A stretch of 38,237 bases of DNA from DATFES01 sp035457725 (lineage in GTDB: Bacteria > Pseudomonadota > Alphaproteobacteria > CACIAM-22H2): contig DATIBC010000034.1 in NCBI GenBank assembly GCA_035457725.1, forward strand, positions 1 through 38,237, read 5' to 3'. The notes under the pieces were generated by a model. The model was not told the origin of the DNA. It searched no databases and was given only the letters and a program-made list of their open reading frames with translations. A program made the position numbers and the translations under genes. Positions 15,954-23,976 of this stretch are shown piece after piece. The first letter of the stretch is position 1. Every line of letters starts with the position of its first letter.

Positions 15954-18221
15954 ATGGCCAGCAACGTGACCGAGACCGAGGCGCTGTCGTTCCATTCGAA
16001 CGGCAGGGCGGGAAAGCTCGAGATCAGTCCGACAAAACCGCTCACCACCCAGCGCGACCTGTCGCTCGCCTATTCGCCGGGCGTGGCGTGGCCATGTCTG
16101 CACATCGCCAAGAACCCGGCGCTTGCCTACGACTACACGGCCAAGGGCAATCTGGTGGCGGTGATCTCGAACGGCACCGCGGTGCTCGGCCTCGGCGATC
16201 TCGGCGCGCTCGGCGCCAAGCCGGTGATGGAGGGCAAGGTCTGCCTGTTCAAGCGCTTCGCCGATGTCGATGCCTTCGATCTCGAGATCGACACCAAGGA
16301 CGTCGACGCCTTCGTCAACTGCGTGCGCTATCTGCATCCGACGTTCGGCGGCATCAATCTCGAGGACATCAAGGCGCCCGAGTGCTTTGTCATCGAGCAG
16401 CGGCTGCGCGAGCTCCTCGACATCCCCGTCTTCCACGATGACCAGCACGGCACGGCGATCGTCACCGCCGCCGGGCTGATCAACGCGCTCGATCTCACCG
16501 GGCGCAGCCTCAAGGACGTCAAGGCGGTCTTCAACGGGGCCGGCGCGGCCTCGATCGCCTGCGTCGAACTCTTGAAGGCGATGGGCCTGCCGCCCGACCA
16601 TGCGGTGCTGTGCGATACCAAGGGCGTGATCTATCAGGGCCGCACCGAATCGATGAACCAGTGGAAATCGGCGCACGCCGTCCAGACCAAGGCGCGCACG
16701 CTGGCCGAGGCGATGAAGGGCGCCGACGTGTTCATCGGGCTCTCGGCCAAGGATTCGGTGACGCCGGAGATGGTGAAAGCGATGGCCGGCAAGCCGATCA
16801 TCTTCGCCATGGCCAATCCCGACCCGGAAATCATGCCCGAGGCGGCGCGCGCAGTCCGGCCGGACGCGATCATCGCCACCGGCCGTTCGGACTACCCAAA
16901 CCAGGTGAACAACGTTTTGGGTTTCCCCTACATTTTTCGCGGCGCGCTCGACGTGCGCGCATCGACGATCAACGACGCGATGAAGATCGCCGCGGCGCAG
17001 GCGCTGGCCAAGCTGGCGCGCGAGGACGTGCCCGACGAGCTCGACGCCGCCTATTCCGGCCGCCGCCTCCGCTACGGGCCCGAGTATATATTGCCGGTGC
17101 CGTTCGATCCGCGGCTCATCTCGGTCATCCCGTCGGCGGTGGCCAAGGCGGCGGTCGATTCCGGCGTGGCGCGGCGGCCGATCGTCGACATGAAGGCGTA
17201 TCGCCGCCAGCTCTCGACGCGACGCGATCCGACGGCGGCGAGCCTCGATCTCATCTTCGAGGCGGTGCGCAACAACCCGCGCCGCGTCGTCTTCGCCGAG
17301 GGCGAGGAGGAGAAGACCATCCGCGCCGCGCTGCTCTATCGCAGCTCGGGCTACGGCACGCCGGTGCTGATCGGCCGCAGCGAGCGCATCGTCGAGACGA
17401 TGCGCGCCATCGGCATCGAAAAGACCGACGCGCTCGAAATCCATAACGCGCGGCTGTCGAAGGACAATCGCCGTTACGCCGAGTTCCTGTACGCCCGCCT
17501 ACAGCGGCAGGGTTACCTGCTGCGCGACTGCCAGCGGCTGGTCAACCAGGACCGCAACGTGTTCGGCGCGCTGATGGTCGCCTGCGGCGACGCCGACGCC
17601 ATGGTCACCGGCGTCACGCGAAGCTACTACGTGGCGCTCGAGGATATTTGCCGCGTGATCGATCGGCAGCCGGGCCGGCGACTCATCGGGTTGGCGATCA
17701 TCGTCACCAAGGGCCGCACCGTGTTTCTCGCCGATACGACGTTTCACGAGTTGCCGACGCCCACCGAAACGGCGGATATCGCCATTCAGGCGGCTTCGCG
17801 CGCCCGCGAGATGGGGCACGAGCCGCGCGTGGCGCTGCTGTCATTCTCGACCTTCGGCAATCCGCTCAAGGATAATATGTTGATGGTCCGCGAGGCGGTG
17901 GCCGAGCTCGACCGTCGTAAGGTCGATTTCGAGTACGAGGGCGACATCGCCGCCGACGTGGCGCTCGATTACGAGCTGATGAAATCGCTTTATCCGTTCT
18001 CGCGACTCTCCGGACCGGCCAACGTGCTGGTCATGCCGGGGCTGCATTCGGCCAATATCTCGGCGCGGCTTCTGCAGAAGCTCGGCGGCGGCAACGTCAT
18101 CGGTCCGCTGGTCGTCGGGCTCGAGAAGCCGGTGCAGATCGCCCAGATCGGCGGCTCGGTCGCCGACGTCGTCAACATGGCGGCGCTCGCGGCGCATGAA
18201 TCGATCGGCCCCAAGCGCTGA
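15954..18221 (+). CDS. maeB: NADP-dependent malic enzyme with C-terminal phosphotransacetylase-like domain
   Basis: MaeB decarboxylates malate to pyruvate with reduction of NADP. The 755-residue length is normal for the fused type. The malic domain (about 15-160) includes TTQRDLSLAYSPGVAWPC and VFHDDQHGTAIVTAAGLINA. The nucleotide-binding domain (about 165-400) includes VFNGAGAASIACVELL and AMANPDPEIMP. From about residue 430 to the end is a phosphotransacetylase-like region (NPRRVVFAEGEEEKTIRAAL and ALLSFSTFGNPLKDNMLMVR), thought to be regulatory through acetyl-CoA. The ATG at 15954 gives the family N-terminus; the open frame upstream is Arg-rich and lacks similarity. The mutS-maeB gap holds no promoter I can assign with confidence. 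Confidence 0.96.
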   Translation: MASNVTETEALSFHSNGRAGKLEISPTKPLTTQRDLSLAYSPGVAWPCLHIAKNPALAYDYTAKGNLVAVISNGTAVLGLGDLGALGAKPVMEGKVCLFKRFADVDAFDLEIDTKDVDAFVNCVRYLHPTFGGINLEDIKAPECFVIEQRLRELLDIPVFHDDQHGTAIVTAAGLINALDLTGRSLKDVKAVFNGAGAASIACVELLKAMGLPPDHAVLCDTKGVIYQGRTESMNQWKSAHAVQTKARTLAEAMKGADVFIGLSAKDSVTPEMVKAMAGKPIIFAMANPDPEIMPEAARAVRPDAIIATGRSDYPNQVNNVLGFPYIFRGALDVRASTINDAMKIAAAQALAKLAREDVPDELDAAYSGRRLRYGPEYILPVPFDPRLISVIPSAVAKAAVDSGVARRPIVDMKAYRRQLSTRRDPTAASLDLIFEAVRNNPRRVVFAEGEEEKTIRAALLYRSSGYGTPVLIGRSERIVETMRAIGIEKTDALEIHNARLSKDNRRYAEFLYARLQRQGYLLRDCQRLVNQDRNVFGALMVACGDADAMVTGVTRSYYVALEDICRVIDRQPGRRLIGLAIIVTKGRTVFLADTTFHELPTPTETADIAIQAASRAREMGHEPRVALLSFSTFGNPLKDNMLMVREAVAELDRRKVDFEYEGDIAADVALDYELMKSLYPFSRLSGPANVLVMPGLHSANISARLLQKLGGGNVIGPLVVGLEKPVQIAQIGGSVADVVNMAALAAHESIGPKR

Positions 18222-18302
18222 CCGCGGGGTGAGTCTAATTGCGCCGGCCGCAAGGGCGTCAAGTGGGCGGCGGCGCTAGGCCGCTCGAAGTGTTGATGCC
18301 GT

Positions 18303-19748
18303 TCAACCGGCGCAACAGGAAAGCTTGGCGACATCTTTCTCGAACGCCTGCGCGGCAAGCTTCAACCCCTCGACCGTGGTGAGATAGGGGAAGATGGTTC
18401 GCCCGAGTTCGCGTACGGTCATGCGGTGGCGGATCGCGAGTGCTGCGGTCTGAATGCTGTCCGCACCCTCCGGCGCCAAGATGTGGGCGCCGAGCAGCCG
18501 ATCGCTAGTGCGCTCGGCCACGAGCTTGATGAGGCCGCGTGTGTCGTGGGCCGCCAGCGCGCGCGGCAGCTGATCGAGCGGCAGAACCGACGTGCGAACG
18601 TCGTAGCCGGCCGCCCGCGCGGCCGCTTCCGTCAGGCCGACGCTCGTGACCTGCGGATCGGTGAACACGACCAGCGGCATGGCCGCGTTGTCGTATCGGT
18701 GAGCGTCGCCATTGAGCGCGTTCTCGGCGGCGATCTTGGCCCCGTAGGCCGCCATGTAAACGAACTGGTCGCGCCCCGTTACGTCGCCCGCCGCGTAGAC
18801 GCCCGGCCGGGTGGTGCGCATACGGTCGTCCACCTCGATGCCGCCGTTGGACAGCGTCGCGACACCCATCTCGGCGAGGCCAAGATTCTCCGTATTCGGC
18901 TGACGTCCGGCGGTCACGAGCACCGCCTTCGCTTCGAGCGTCTCGTCGCGCCCGTTTGCCGTAAGCTCGAGCGCAACGCCGGCCGACGTCGCCCGCAAAC
19001 GCCTCGGATGCACCCGCTCGTGGAGGATGATCCCCTCGCTGTCCAGGTATTGCGCAAGGCAGCGGGAGATCTCCGGTTCCGCCGTTGGCAGTATCGATGT
19101 CACATCGACGATCGTGACTCGTGCACCTGCTCGTGCAAAAAGCTGCCCCAACTCGCAGCCGATATACCCTCCACCGACCACGAGCAAGGACGAGGGGATC
19201 GCGTCCAGGTCAAGCGCGGTCGTGCTGGTGAGATAACGCACGTCATCAACGCCTGGGATCGGCGGCAGGGCCGGCCGCGCGCCGGTGGCGATAATGACGC
19301 GAGGAGCGTGGACGACGCGGTTGCCGATGGCGACACCGCCGGACACCAACCGTGCCCGGCCTTCGACATAGGCGATACGGTTGTAGGCTGGCAGCAAGTC
19401 GAGGTACTTCGCGCGGCGCAGGTCCGCCACCAACTCGTCCTTCTGAGCCACCACGGCTCGCCAGCTCTCGAGCCGGCCGGTCATGCGGATTCCGGCAAAG
19501 CGACGCGCCGCCTCGGCCTGGTGAAGTGCTTCGGTGGCGCGGATTAAGGTCTTCGATGGGACGCAGCCGATGTTCACGCATGTCCCGCCGATCGGGCCGT
19601 CGCCGACGAGCGCCACGCGCGCTCCGAGCTCGGCCGCCGCGATCGCCGCCGCAAATCCCGCCGAACCGGCGCCGACCACGATAAGGTCGAATGCGCTGTC
19701 AGGGTCGCCGTTGGCCACTTCGCGCCACGCAGTGTCGATACCGGTCAC
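18303..19748 (-). CDS. merA: Mercuric reductase MerA
   Basis: MerA is a cytoplasmic FAD enzyme that reduces Hg(II) to volatile Hg(0) using NADPH. It is 481 residues. The FAD-binding N-terminus reads DLIVVGAGSAGFAAAIAAAE and the redox-active disulfide is GGTCVNIGCVPSKTLI (Cys57 and Cys62). The NAD(P)-binding site is LLVVGGGYIGCELGQLFARA. The C-terminus ends KLSCCAG, with the vicinal Cys478-Cys479 pair that delivers Hg(II) to the active site of the partner subunit. That tail separates MerA from other flavoprotein disulfide reductases. The N-terminal heavy-metal-associated domain found in some MerA is absent. The GTG at 19748 overlaps the merF stop (GTGA), indicating coupling. It is the last gene of the operon. 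Confidence 0.96.
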   Translation of the reverse strand: MTGIDTAWREVANGDPDSAFDLIVVGAGSAGFAAAIAAAELGARVALVGDGPIGGTCVNIGCVPSKTLIRATEALHQAEAARRFAGIRMTGRLESWRAVVAQKDELVADLRRAKYLDLLPAYNRIAYVEGRARLVSGGVAIGNRVVHAPRVIIATGARPALPPIPGVDDVRYLTSTTALDLDAIPSSLLVVGGGYIGCELGQLFARAGARVTIVDVTSILPTAEPEISRCLAQYLDSEGIILHERVHPRRLRATSAGVALELTANGRDETLEAKAVLVTAGRQPNTENLGLAEMGVATLSNGGIEVDDRMRTTRPGVYAAGDVTGRDQFVYMAAYGAKIAAENALNGDAHRYDNAAMPLVVFTDPQVTSVGLTEAAARAAGYDVRTSVLPLDQLPRALAAHDTRGLIKLVAERTSDRLLGAHILAPEGADSIQTAALAIRHRMTVRELGRTIFPYLTTVEGLKLAAQAFEKDVAKLSCCAG

Positions 19749-20005
19749 GGCCCAGCTCCAATTCGCCTCTGTTCGGCCGCGTTTCGGCGTACTCCGGCGC
19801 GCTTTTCCTGTCGCAACCGGTGGATTGCCACAGCGGTCAGCGCGAGAAACAGCGCCAGGGCCGGCCACAAGACGTAATCGATCCAGGTAAGCCAAGCGGC
19901 AAGGCCGATCACCGGCAGTAGGATGACGAGCGCCGGGGTGAAGCAGCAGATCGCCACCACCACCGACCCGACGACGCCGGACTTACACAGCGTTTTGTTA
20001 TCCAT
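19745..20005 (-). CDS. merF: Mercuric ion transporter MerF
   Basis: This 86-residue inner-membrane protein has two transmembrane helices (about 10-34 and 43-62). The first helix contains the vicinal cysteines in VAICCFTPALVILL (Cys20-Cys21), as in MerF and MerT, which bind Hg(II) for uptake. TWIDYVLWPALALFLALT matches the MerF second helix. Known MerF proteins carry a second Cys pair in the cytoplasmic tail. Here the tail is Arg-rich (RRNAAEQRRIGAGP) and has no Cys. The ATG at 20005 is supported by AAGGAG nine bases upstream, inside the end of merB. Its start overlaps the merB stop by eight bases, and its stop overlaps merA. Confidence 0.9.
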   Translation of the reverse strand: MDNKTLCKSGVVGSVVVAICCFTPALVILLPVIGLAAWLTWIDYVLWPALALFLALTAVAIHRLRQEKRAGVRRNAAEQRRIGAGP

Positions 20006-20777
20006 CGCCCACTGCTCCTTGCATTGCCGTCGGCGACGCCGGCAAGCGGATCGGTTGGAAGATGGCCTTGCCGACCTCGAGCGCTTCCTCGATCGTAAGT
20101 CGATACCCTGGCGCGCCGGGATCGCGTGCATCGCGCCATGCCTCGAGATGATCGTCCGAACAAAAAAAGACGAGGACCCGGCACAGCGAGCTGGCCGCAC
20201 AATTGTCGGCATAGCGGATTCCCGACCATACGACGGCGCCGCGCGGCGTCACCGTCGCGATCGCCTTGCCCGCCGCCTTTGTCGCGATCGCTACGCCTTT
20301 CTCGCAGTGACGGCACGCCGAATCGATCGAGACGTCGCGGCCGTACATCGCGCCGACGCCGAGCGCGTCGACGGCGCACATTGCGTTAAGCGCGCGATCA
20401 TTGACCCTCACGATGTGACCGGTCGGCCGAACCGAAAACGGATAGGCGCCGACGATCATCGCGCCTGATTCGTCGACCACCAAGACATCCCGCTGCGCCA
20501 ATCGCGCCACGGCCGCGTCCACTTCGTCGCGCGACAGGCCCGTGGCGCGCATAATCCGATCCAAAACCGGTCCGGCGCCCGATTCGACGAACTGGTCGAC
20601 CGCCGCTCGCCACACGCAATCCTCCCCGGGACTGATCCCGGCAAGTTTGTTATCCCAGTCCAGCACTTCATAGAGAGCGGTGAGTGCCTCGCGGGCGGCC
20701 GAGCGCGTGATCGCCGACCAATCTGGCATCCGCACGCCTGGTCGCAGTATCACTTGACGGGAGGCAACGCTCGACAT
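19998..20777 (-). CDS. merB: Organomercurial (alkylmercury) lyase MerB
   Basis: MerB cleaves carbon-mercury bonds, giving a hydrocarbon and Hg(II). The protein is 259 residues, about 40 longer at the N-terminus than plasmid-type MerB. The catalytic triad aligns well. NAMCAVDALGVGAM provides Cys134 and Asp137 (equivalent to Cys96 and Asp99 of plasmid R831b MerB), and the ASSLCRVLVFF segment provides Cys199 (Cys159). YPFSVRPTGHIVRV is the family's conserved substrate-domain phrase. DSACRHCEKGVAIATKAAG adds a further Cys pair. It lies between merP and merF, so this is a broad-spectrum mercury operon. The ATG at 20777 is chosen; the frame further upstream overlaps merP and is not MerB-like. Confidence 0.95.
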   Translation of the reverse strand: MSSVASRQVILRPGVRMPDWSAITRSAAREALTALYEVLDWDNKLAGISPGEDCVWRAAVDQFVESGAGPVLDRIMRATGLSRDEVDAAVARLAQRDVLVVDESGAMIVGAYPFSVRPTGHIVRVNDRALNAMCAVDALGVGAMYGRDVSIDSACRHCEKGVAIATKAAGKAIATVTPRGAVVWSGIRYADNCAASSLCRVLVFFCSDDHLEAWRDARDPGAPGYRLTIEEALEVGKAIFQPIRLPASPTAMQGAVGDG

Positions 20778-20803
20778 TGTCGATACCACTTCGCGCCCAG
20801 TTC

Positions 20804-21100
20804 TTACTGCTCGAGGCGGGACGGGAACCCTGCCTTGACGGTAGCCGCCACCAGTGCCGCCGGCCCGGTGTGAGCATCGTCGTAAACGACGGTCGCGGTT
20901 CCGGTGGTGCCCGAAACCACGACGTCGACGCTGCTCACGCCGGCCACTCTCGCCAAGGCTCGCTTGAAGATCGGTCCGCACGAGACGCATGACACGTTCT
21001 CGACCGTCAACACGGCGATTCGTTCCGACGCGTCAGCGGAGACGGGAGCGAACCATGCCCAAGCGACGAATGCGGCGGCGGCCAAGATTCGACGATGCAT
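20804..21100 (-). CDS. merP: Periplasmic mercury-binding protein MerP
   Basis: This 98-residue protein has a signal peptide (about residues 1-22, MHRRILAAAAFVAWAWFAPV) and a single heavy-metal-associated domain. The metal site is VENVSCVSCGPIFKRAL with Cys38 and Cys41. The usual G-M-T-C-x-x-C appears as N-V-S-C-V-S-C. The domain continues through VSSVDVVVSGTTGTATVVYD and ends with VAATVKAGFPSRLE, matching MerP. It binds Hg(II) in the periplasm and hands it to the membrane transporters. The ATG at 21100 has GGAGG five bases upstream; an ATG five codons earlier is less well placed. It lies 41 bases after merT and 26 before merB. Confidence 0.94.
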   Translation of the reverse strand: MHRRILAAAAFVAWAWFAPVSADASERIAVLTVENVSCVSCGPIFKRALARVAGVSSVDVVVSGTTGTATVVYDDAHTGPAALVAATVKAGFPSRLEQ

Positions 21101-21141
21101 GGAAACCTCCGTCATCAAACATTCATATCGTTGGAGACCGG

Positions 21142-21567
21142 TCACGTGTTCAGAAGCCATGGCGCGGTGTAGGGAAAGAGGAGCGCCAAGACGACCAGTC
21201 CGGCTGCAATCCACAAACCCATCTTTGTAAGGCGATCCGAGTGTGGCGTGGCACACACGGCGCCCTCGGCGCACGCGGCCTTCGGCTTGCGGTAGACCAG
21301 GACAAATCCCGTGGCGATGAAGCCGAGCGCGACGGCTAGAAACACCGGCTGGTAAGGCGCCAGCACCGTCAAATTTCCGATCCACGCCCCGCCGACGCCC
21401 GCCATGAACAGTGCCAGCGGAATGGCGCAGCACGACGACGCTGCGAGGGCGGAAAGGATCCCGCCGCCAGCGGCGATCGATTTGAGACCCCTGCTGCGAT
21501 CACCCGAGAATTCGCTGCTGACTCGATCCTTCGGGCCGGTGTTGGCTGCGCCGTGCAGGGTCGCCAT
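21142..21567 (-). CDS. merT: Mercuric ion transporter MerT
   Basis: This 141-residue inner-membrane protein has three predicted transmembrane helices. The first holds the vicinal pair Cys46-Cys47 in ALAASSCCAIPLALFMAGVG. The conserved GGAWIGNLTVLAPYQPVF connects to helix two. The cytoplasmic loop holds a second pair, Cys99 and Cys105, in KAACAEGAVCATPHS. Helix three is GLWIAAGLVVLALLFPYTAP. It accepts Hg(II) from MerP and moves it inward toward MerA. The N-terminal 30 residues are hydrophilic and longer than in plasmid MerT. It is the first structural gene of the operon, directly behind the MerR-type promoter. Confidence 0.95.
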   Translation of the reverse strand: MATLHGAANTGPKDRVSSEFSGDRSRGLKSIAAGGGILSALAASSCCAIPLALFMAGVGGAWIGNLTVLAPYQPVFLAVALGFIATGFVLVYRKPKAACAEGAVCATPHSDRLTKMGLWIAAGLVVLALLFPYTAPWLLNT

Positions 21568-21582
21568 TGATCCGTCTCCATC

Positions 21583-21598
21583 GTCACGGTACGGTGAC
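21583..21598. promoter_or_regulatory. Second palindrome at the expected mer transcription start
   Basis: GTCACGGTACGGTGAC is symmetric at 14 of 16 positions, with GTAC at the centre. It overlaps the end of the merT -10 element and covers the expected transcription start, separate from the MerR dyad in the promoter spacer. A protein bound here would block the promoter. Some mer operons use a second regulator, MerD, but no merD is visible in this window. The role is unknown. Confidence 0.4.
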
Positions 21599-21627
21599 CA
21601 TAGGCTCTGTAGCGGCTACAGGCTCAA
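21597..21627 (-). promoter_or_regulatory. merT promoter with MerR operator
   Basis: On the minus strand, TTGAGC (-35, 21622-21627) and TATGGT (-10, 21597-21602) are separated by exactly 19 bases. That is the over-long spacer characteristic of promoters activated by MerR-family proteins. The spacer holds CTGTAGCCGCTACAG (21607-21621), a perfect dyad with 6-base arms, in the position of the MerR operator. MerR bound here would repress without Hg(II), and with Hg(II) would untwist the spacer to activate. The same site probably controls merR, transcribed the other way. Confidence 0.85.
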
Positions 21628-21660
21628 GCACCGGGTCATCACAGCTTGGTGAGGTGGACG

Positions 21661-22089
21661 ATGGCGCCCGTGGGCGAACGTCTGACGATCGGCGCCGTCT
21701 CACGACGCACGAGGGTCAATATCGAAACAATCCGTTATTACGAACGCGTTGGTGTCTTGCCGCGACCGCCGCGCAGCGCGGGAGGATACCGTCTTTACAG
21801 CGTGACGGATGCGCGACGCCTAGCCTTCGTACGCCGGGCGCGCGAACTAGGCTTCAGTCTGGACGGGGTCCGAGCGCTGCTCAGCCTCGCTGACCGCAGG
21901 ATCGGGTCATGCAGCAGGGCGCAACGGATGGGCCAGGCACATCTCGATGAGACGCGCCGAAAGATTGCCGATCTACGGCGGATGGAATCGGTGCTTGCCC
22001 GGCTTGTTGCCGACTGCGCCGATGGCACGCTGCCCGCATGCCCATTGGTCGAGACGCTGATGCATCAAGCCGATGTGGCGATTTCCTAG
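21661..22089 (+). CDS. merR: Mercury-responsive regulator MerR
   Basis: This 142-residue protein has an N-terminal MerR winged helix: LTIGAVSRRTRVNIETIRYY (residues 8-27) and PRSAGGYRLYSVTDARRLAF (37-56). A long coiled-coil dimerisation helix follows. The Hg(II)-binding cysteines are Cys84 (GSCSRA), Cys119 (VADCADG) and Cys127 (PACPLVETL), equivalent to the three required in Tn501 MerR, with one residue fewer between the last two. It is divergent from merT across 93 bases that hold the operator. The ATG at 21661 has GAGG six bases upstream; a TTG at 21646 is less likely. Confidence 0.95.
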   Translation: MAPVGERLTIGAVSRRTRVNIETIRYYERVGVLPRPPRSAGGYRLYSVTDARRLAFVRRARELGFSLDGVRALLSLADRRIGSCSRAQRMGQAHLDETRRKIADLRRMESVLARLVADCADGTLPACPLVETLMHQADVAIS

Positions 22090-22175
22090 CGGCGTTTCAT
22101 CGGCGATGTAGCGCTCGGCATCGCCGCGGCTTCACTCATCACCTCGTGCACACCAGGAGGGTGCGTGGGGTTTCA

Positions 22176-22196
22176 CGGCGCATCCTCCATGCGCCG
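22176..22196. repeat. Perfect 8-base inverted repeat between merR and phoR
   Basis: CGGCGCAT and ATGCGCCG flank the loop CCTCC. No T-run follows on either strand, so it is not a typical intrinsic terminator. It could be a Rho-assisted end for merR, a leader structure or operator for phoR, or a boundary sequence of the mer locus. Nothing else is seen in the 167-base gap. Confidence 0.4.
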
Positions 22197-22256
22197 GCAA
22201 AACGTGCTTGTGTCGCGCCTTCGTTGCGGTGAATTTCGCCTAGCCGGCGATTTGCC

Positions 22257-23750
22257 ATGGCGATTCGTCTCGCCCAGGATGTCGCGATGGATCGTGTCCG
22301 GATGATCGTGAAGGCATTTGCGCTCGGTCCAGGGGCGCGGCGGCGGGCGGTTACTCTCGCTGCGCTGATGACGCCGGTCGTGGCCGCGCTGGCAACTGCG
22401 GTCGGCTTCGGCGGGCTCGCTCTCGGCTGGGCGGTCGGCGGATTTCTGGCGCTTGGCGCCTGTTTCGCCGCGTTGGCGCATCGCCATGTCGCCGGTATCG
22501 AAGCGCTCGAGGCGGAAATCGACAGCCTGCCGACGAACGACAGCGGCGCGCGCGCGCATGCGAGCGGGCGGGCTGCTGGCGGCGGCCTGTCGAATGCAAT
22601 CGCGGCGCTGCATCGGACATGGGCGGCGCGCAGCATGGAGCTGCGGGCGCTGGTCGCCGCCAACGCGGCCCTGCTCGATGCGATTCCCGAGGCGTTGATT
22701 TTGACCGACGGCGAGCGGCGCATCACGCGGACCAACGCCGCTGCCCGTAGGCTCTTCGGCGACGACATCGATGGACGCGACCTTGCAGCCGTGCTGCGCG
22801 CGCCGATCGTCCTCGACGCGGTCGACGCCGCCTTCGACGGCATCGACGCCGGCGCGGCGGAGGAGGTCGATTTTCTGCTGCCGGGAGCAGTCGCCCGCTA
22901 TTTCAGCGCCCGGGTGGTTCGTCTGCCCGCGCCGACCGCCAATGGCGATGCGTTGTTGATCGCGATCTTCGAAATGACGGCGATCCGGCGCGCCGAGCAA
23001 ACGCGCGCCGATTTTGTCGCCAACGTTAGCCATGAGTTGCGCACGCCGCTCGCCACGCTGGTCGGATTCATCGAGACGCTGCGCGGCGCCGCCAAGGACG
23101 ACACGGCGGCGCGCGATCGGTTCCTGGCCATCATGAACGAGCAGGCGAGCCGTATGGCGCGGCTGGTCCGCGATCTTCTGTCGTTGTCTCGCATAGAAGA
23201 GAATGAGCACAGCCCGCCGACCGCCAGGGTGGAGGTGGCGCCGCTGCTCGCCGCGGTCGGCGACCTACTGACGTTCCAAGCGCGGGCCAAGGAGATCGAA
23301 TTGGTTTTCGATATCGCCCCCGGCCTGCCGGCGGTGATCGGCGACGCCGACCAGCTCGCCCAGGTGTTCCAGAACCTGCTCGACAACGCGATCAAATATG
23401 GCCGGCCGAAAACGCGCGTGCGACTCGCCGCCCAGCTGGTTCAGCCGTCGGAGCCGGCCGCCGCGCCGCGCCCCCTGCCAACCGGCGCCCGTCTCGTCGG
23501 CAAGCTGTCGCCGGAGAGGATGATCGCCATCGCCGTCGCCGACGAAGGCGAAGGAATCGTGCGCGATCATATTTCACGCCTGACCGAGCGTTTCTACCGC
23601 GTCGACCCCGGACGCTCGCGACAACTGGGCGGCACCGGCCTTGGTCTCGCGATAGTCAAGCACATCGTCAACCGCCATCGTGGCGCGCTTGCGATCGACA
23701 GCGAGCCCGGCAAAGGCTCGGTCTTCACCGTCTATCTGCCGGTCGCCTGA
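22257..23750 (+). CDS. phoR: Phosphate regulon sensor histidine kinase PhoR
   Basis: This 497-residue inner-membrane kinase controls PhoB. Two adjacent hydrophobic helices lie near residues 30-80 (AALMTPVVAALATAVGFGGL and GWAVGGFLALGACFAALAHR). A PAS-like domain (about 130-240) contains LLDAIPEALILTDGERRITR. The phosphoacceptor is His259 in FVANVSHELRTPLATLVGF. The ATPase motifs are NLLDNAIKYG, VADEGEGI and GGTGLGLAIVKHIVNRHRG. The arrangement and the adjacent pst genes identify it as PhoR. An in-frame ATG at 22287 is preceded by AGGA and may be the true start, since 22257 lacks a clear Shine-Dalgarno. It stands 226 bases upstream of pstS, which has its own Pho box. Confidence 0.93.
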   Translation: MAIRLAQDVAMDRVRMIVKAFALGPGARRRAVTLAALMTPVVAALATAVGFGGLALGWAVGGFLALGACFAALAHRHVAGIEALEAEIDSLPTNDSGARAHASGRAAGGGLSNAIAALHRTWAARSMELRALVAANAALLDAIPEALILTDGERRITRTNAAARRLFGDDIDGRDLAAVLRAPIVLDAVDAAFDGIDAGAAEEVDFLLPGAVARYFSARVVRLPAPTANGDALLIAIFEMTAIRRAEQTRADFVANVSHELRTPLATLVGFIETLRGAAKDDTAARDRFLAIMNEQASRMARLVRDLLSLSRIEENEHSPPTARVEVAPLLAAVGDLLTFQARAKEIELVFDIAPGLPAVIGDADQLAQVFQNLLDNAIKYGRPKTRVRLAAQLVQPSEPAAAPRPLPTGARLVGKLSPERMIAIAVADEGEGIVRDHISRLTERFYRVDPGRSRQLGGTGLGLAIVKHIVNRHRGALAIDSEPGKGSVFTVYLPVA

Positions 23751-23753
23751 AGG

Positions 23754-23770
23754 CCCGCCGTTTTGGCGGG
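23754..23770 (+). terminator. Short GC hairpin after phoR, weak terminator candidate
   Basis: CCCGCC and GGCGGG form a 6-base stem around GTTTT, three bases after the phoR stop. No uridine run follows the stem directly, so termination would be weak or would need Rho. It lies upstream of the pstS promoter region and may reduce readthrough. Confidence 0.4.
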
Positions 23771-23839
23771 ACTGCGTCGAAAAACATCGGTTTTTGAAAG
23801 GATTATATGGTAAATGCGCGAACTGGAAATAATCACTCC

Positions 23840-23857
23840 CTGTCATAAAAGCGTCAT
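23840..23857 (+). promoter_or_regulatory. Pho box upstream of pstS
   Basis: CTGTCATAAAAGCGTCAT is two 7-base PhoB repeats (CTGTCAT and GCGTCAT) around AAAA, with the standard 11-base period. It is nearly the consensus. A weak TAATTT at 23868-23873, ten bases downstream, could be the -10, the Pho box standing in for the -35. PhoB encoded downstream in the same cluster would activate pstS, and perhaps the whole pst-pho unit, under phosphate limitation. Confidence 0.88.
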
Positions 23858-23976
23858 TGCGGCGTAGTAATTTCGTCGTGCCCGGGTACTAACGTCCGCG
23901 ACCATCGGCGGCAAGGTGCCGCCGGTCGAGATCGCCCCCCAACGGTCTCGCCCCGGAGCAAACGGAGACTCTGTCC

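Noticed and set aside
15654..17444. A minus-strand open frame of 596 residues opposite maeB
   Set aside because: It is a His/Arg/Asp-rich shadow. The plus strand carries intact MaeB motifs over the same bases.
18222..22256. Transposon ends or insertion sequences around the mer locus
   Set aside because: No transposase or resolvase frame, no long terminal inverted repeats and no target duplication were seen at either side.
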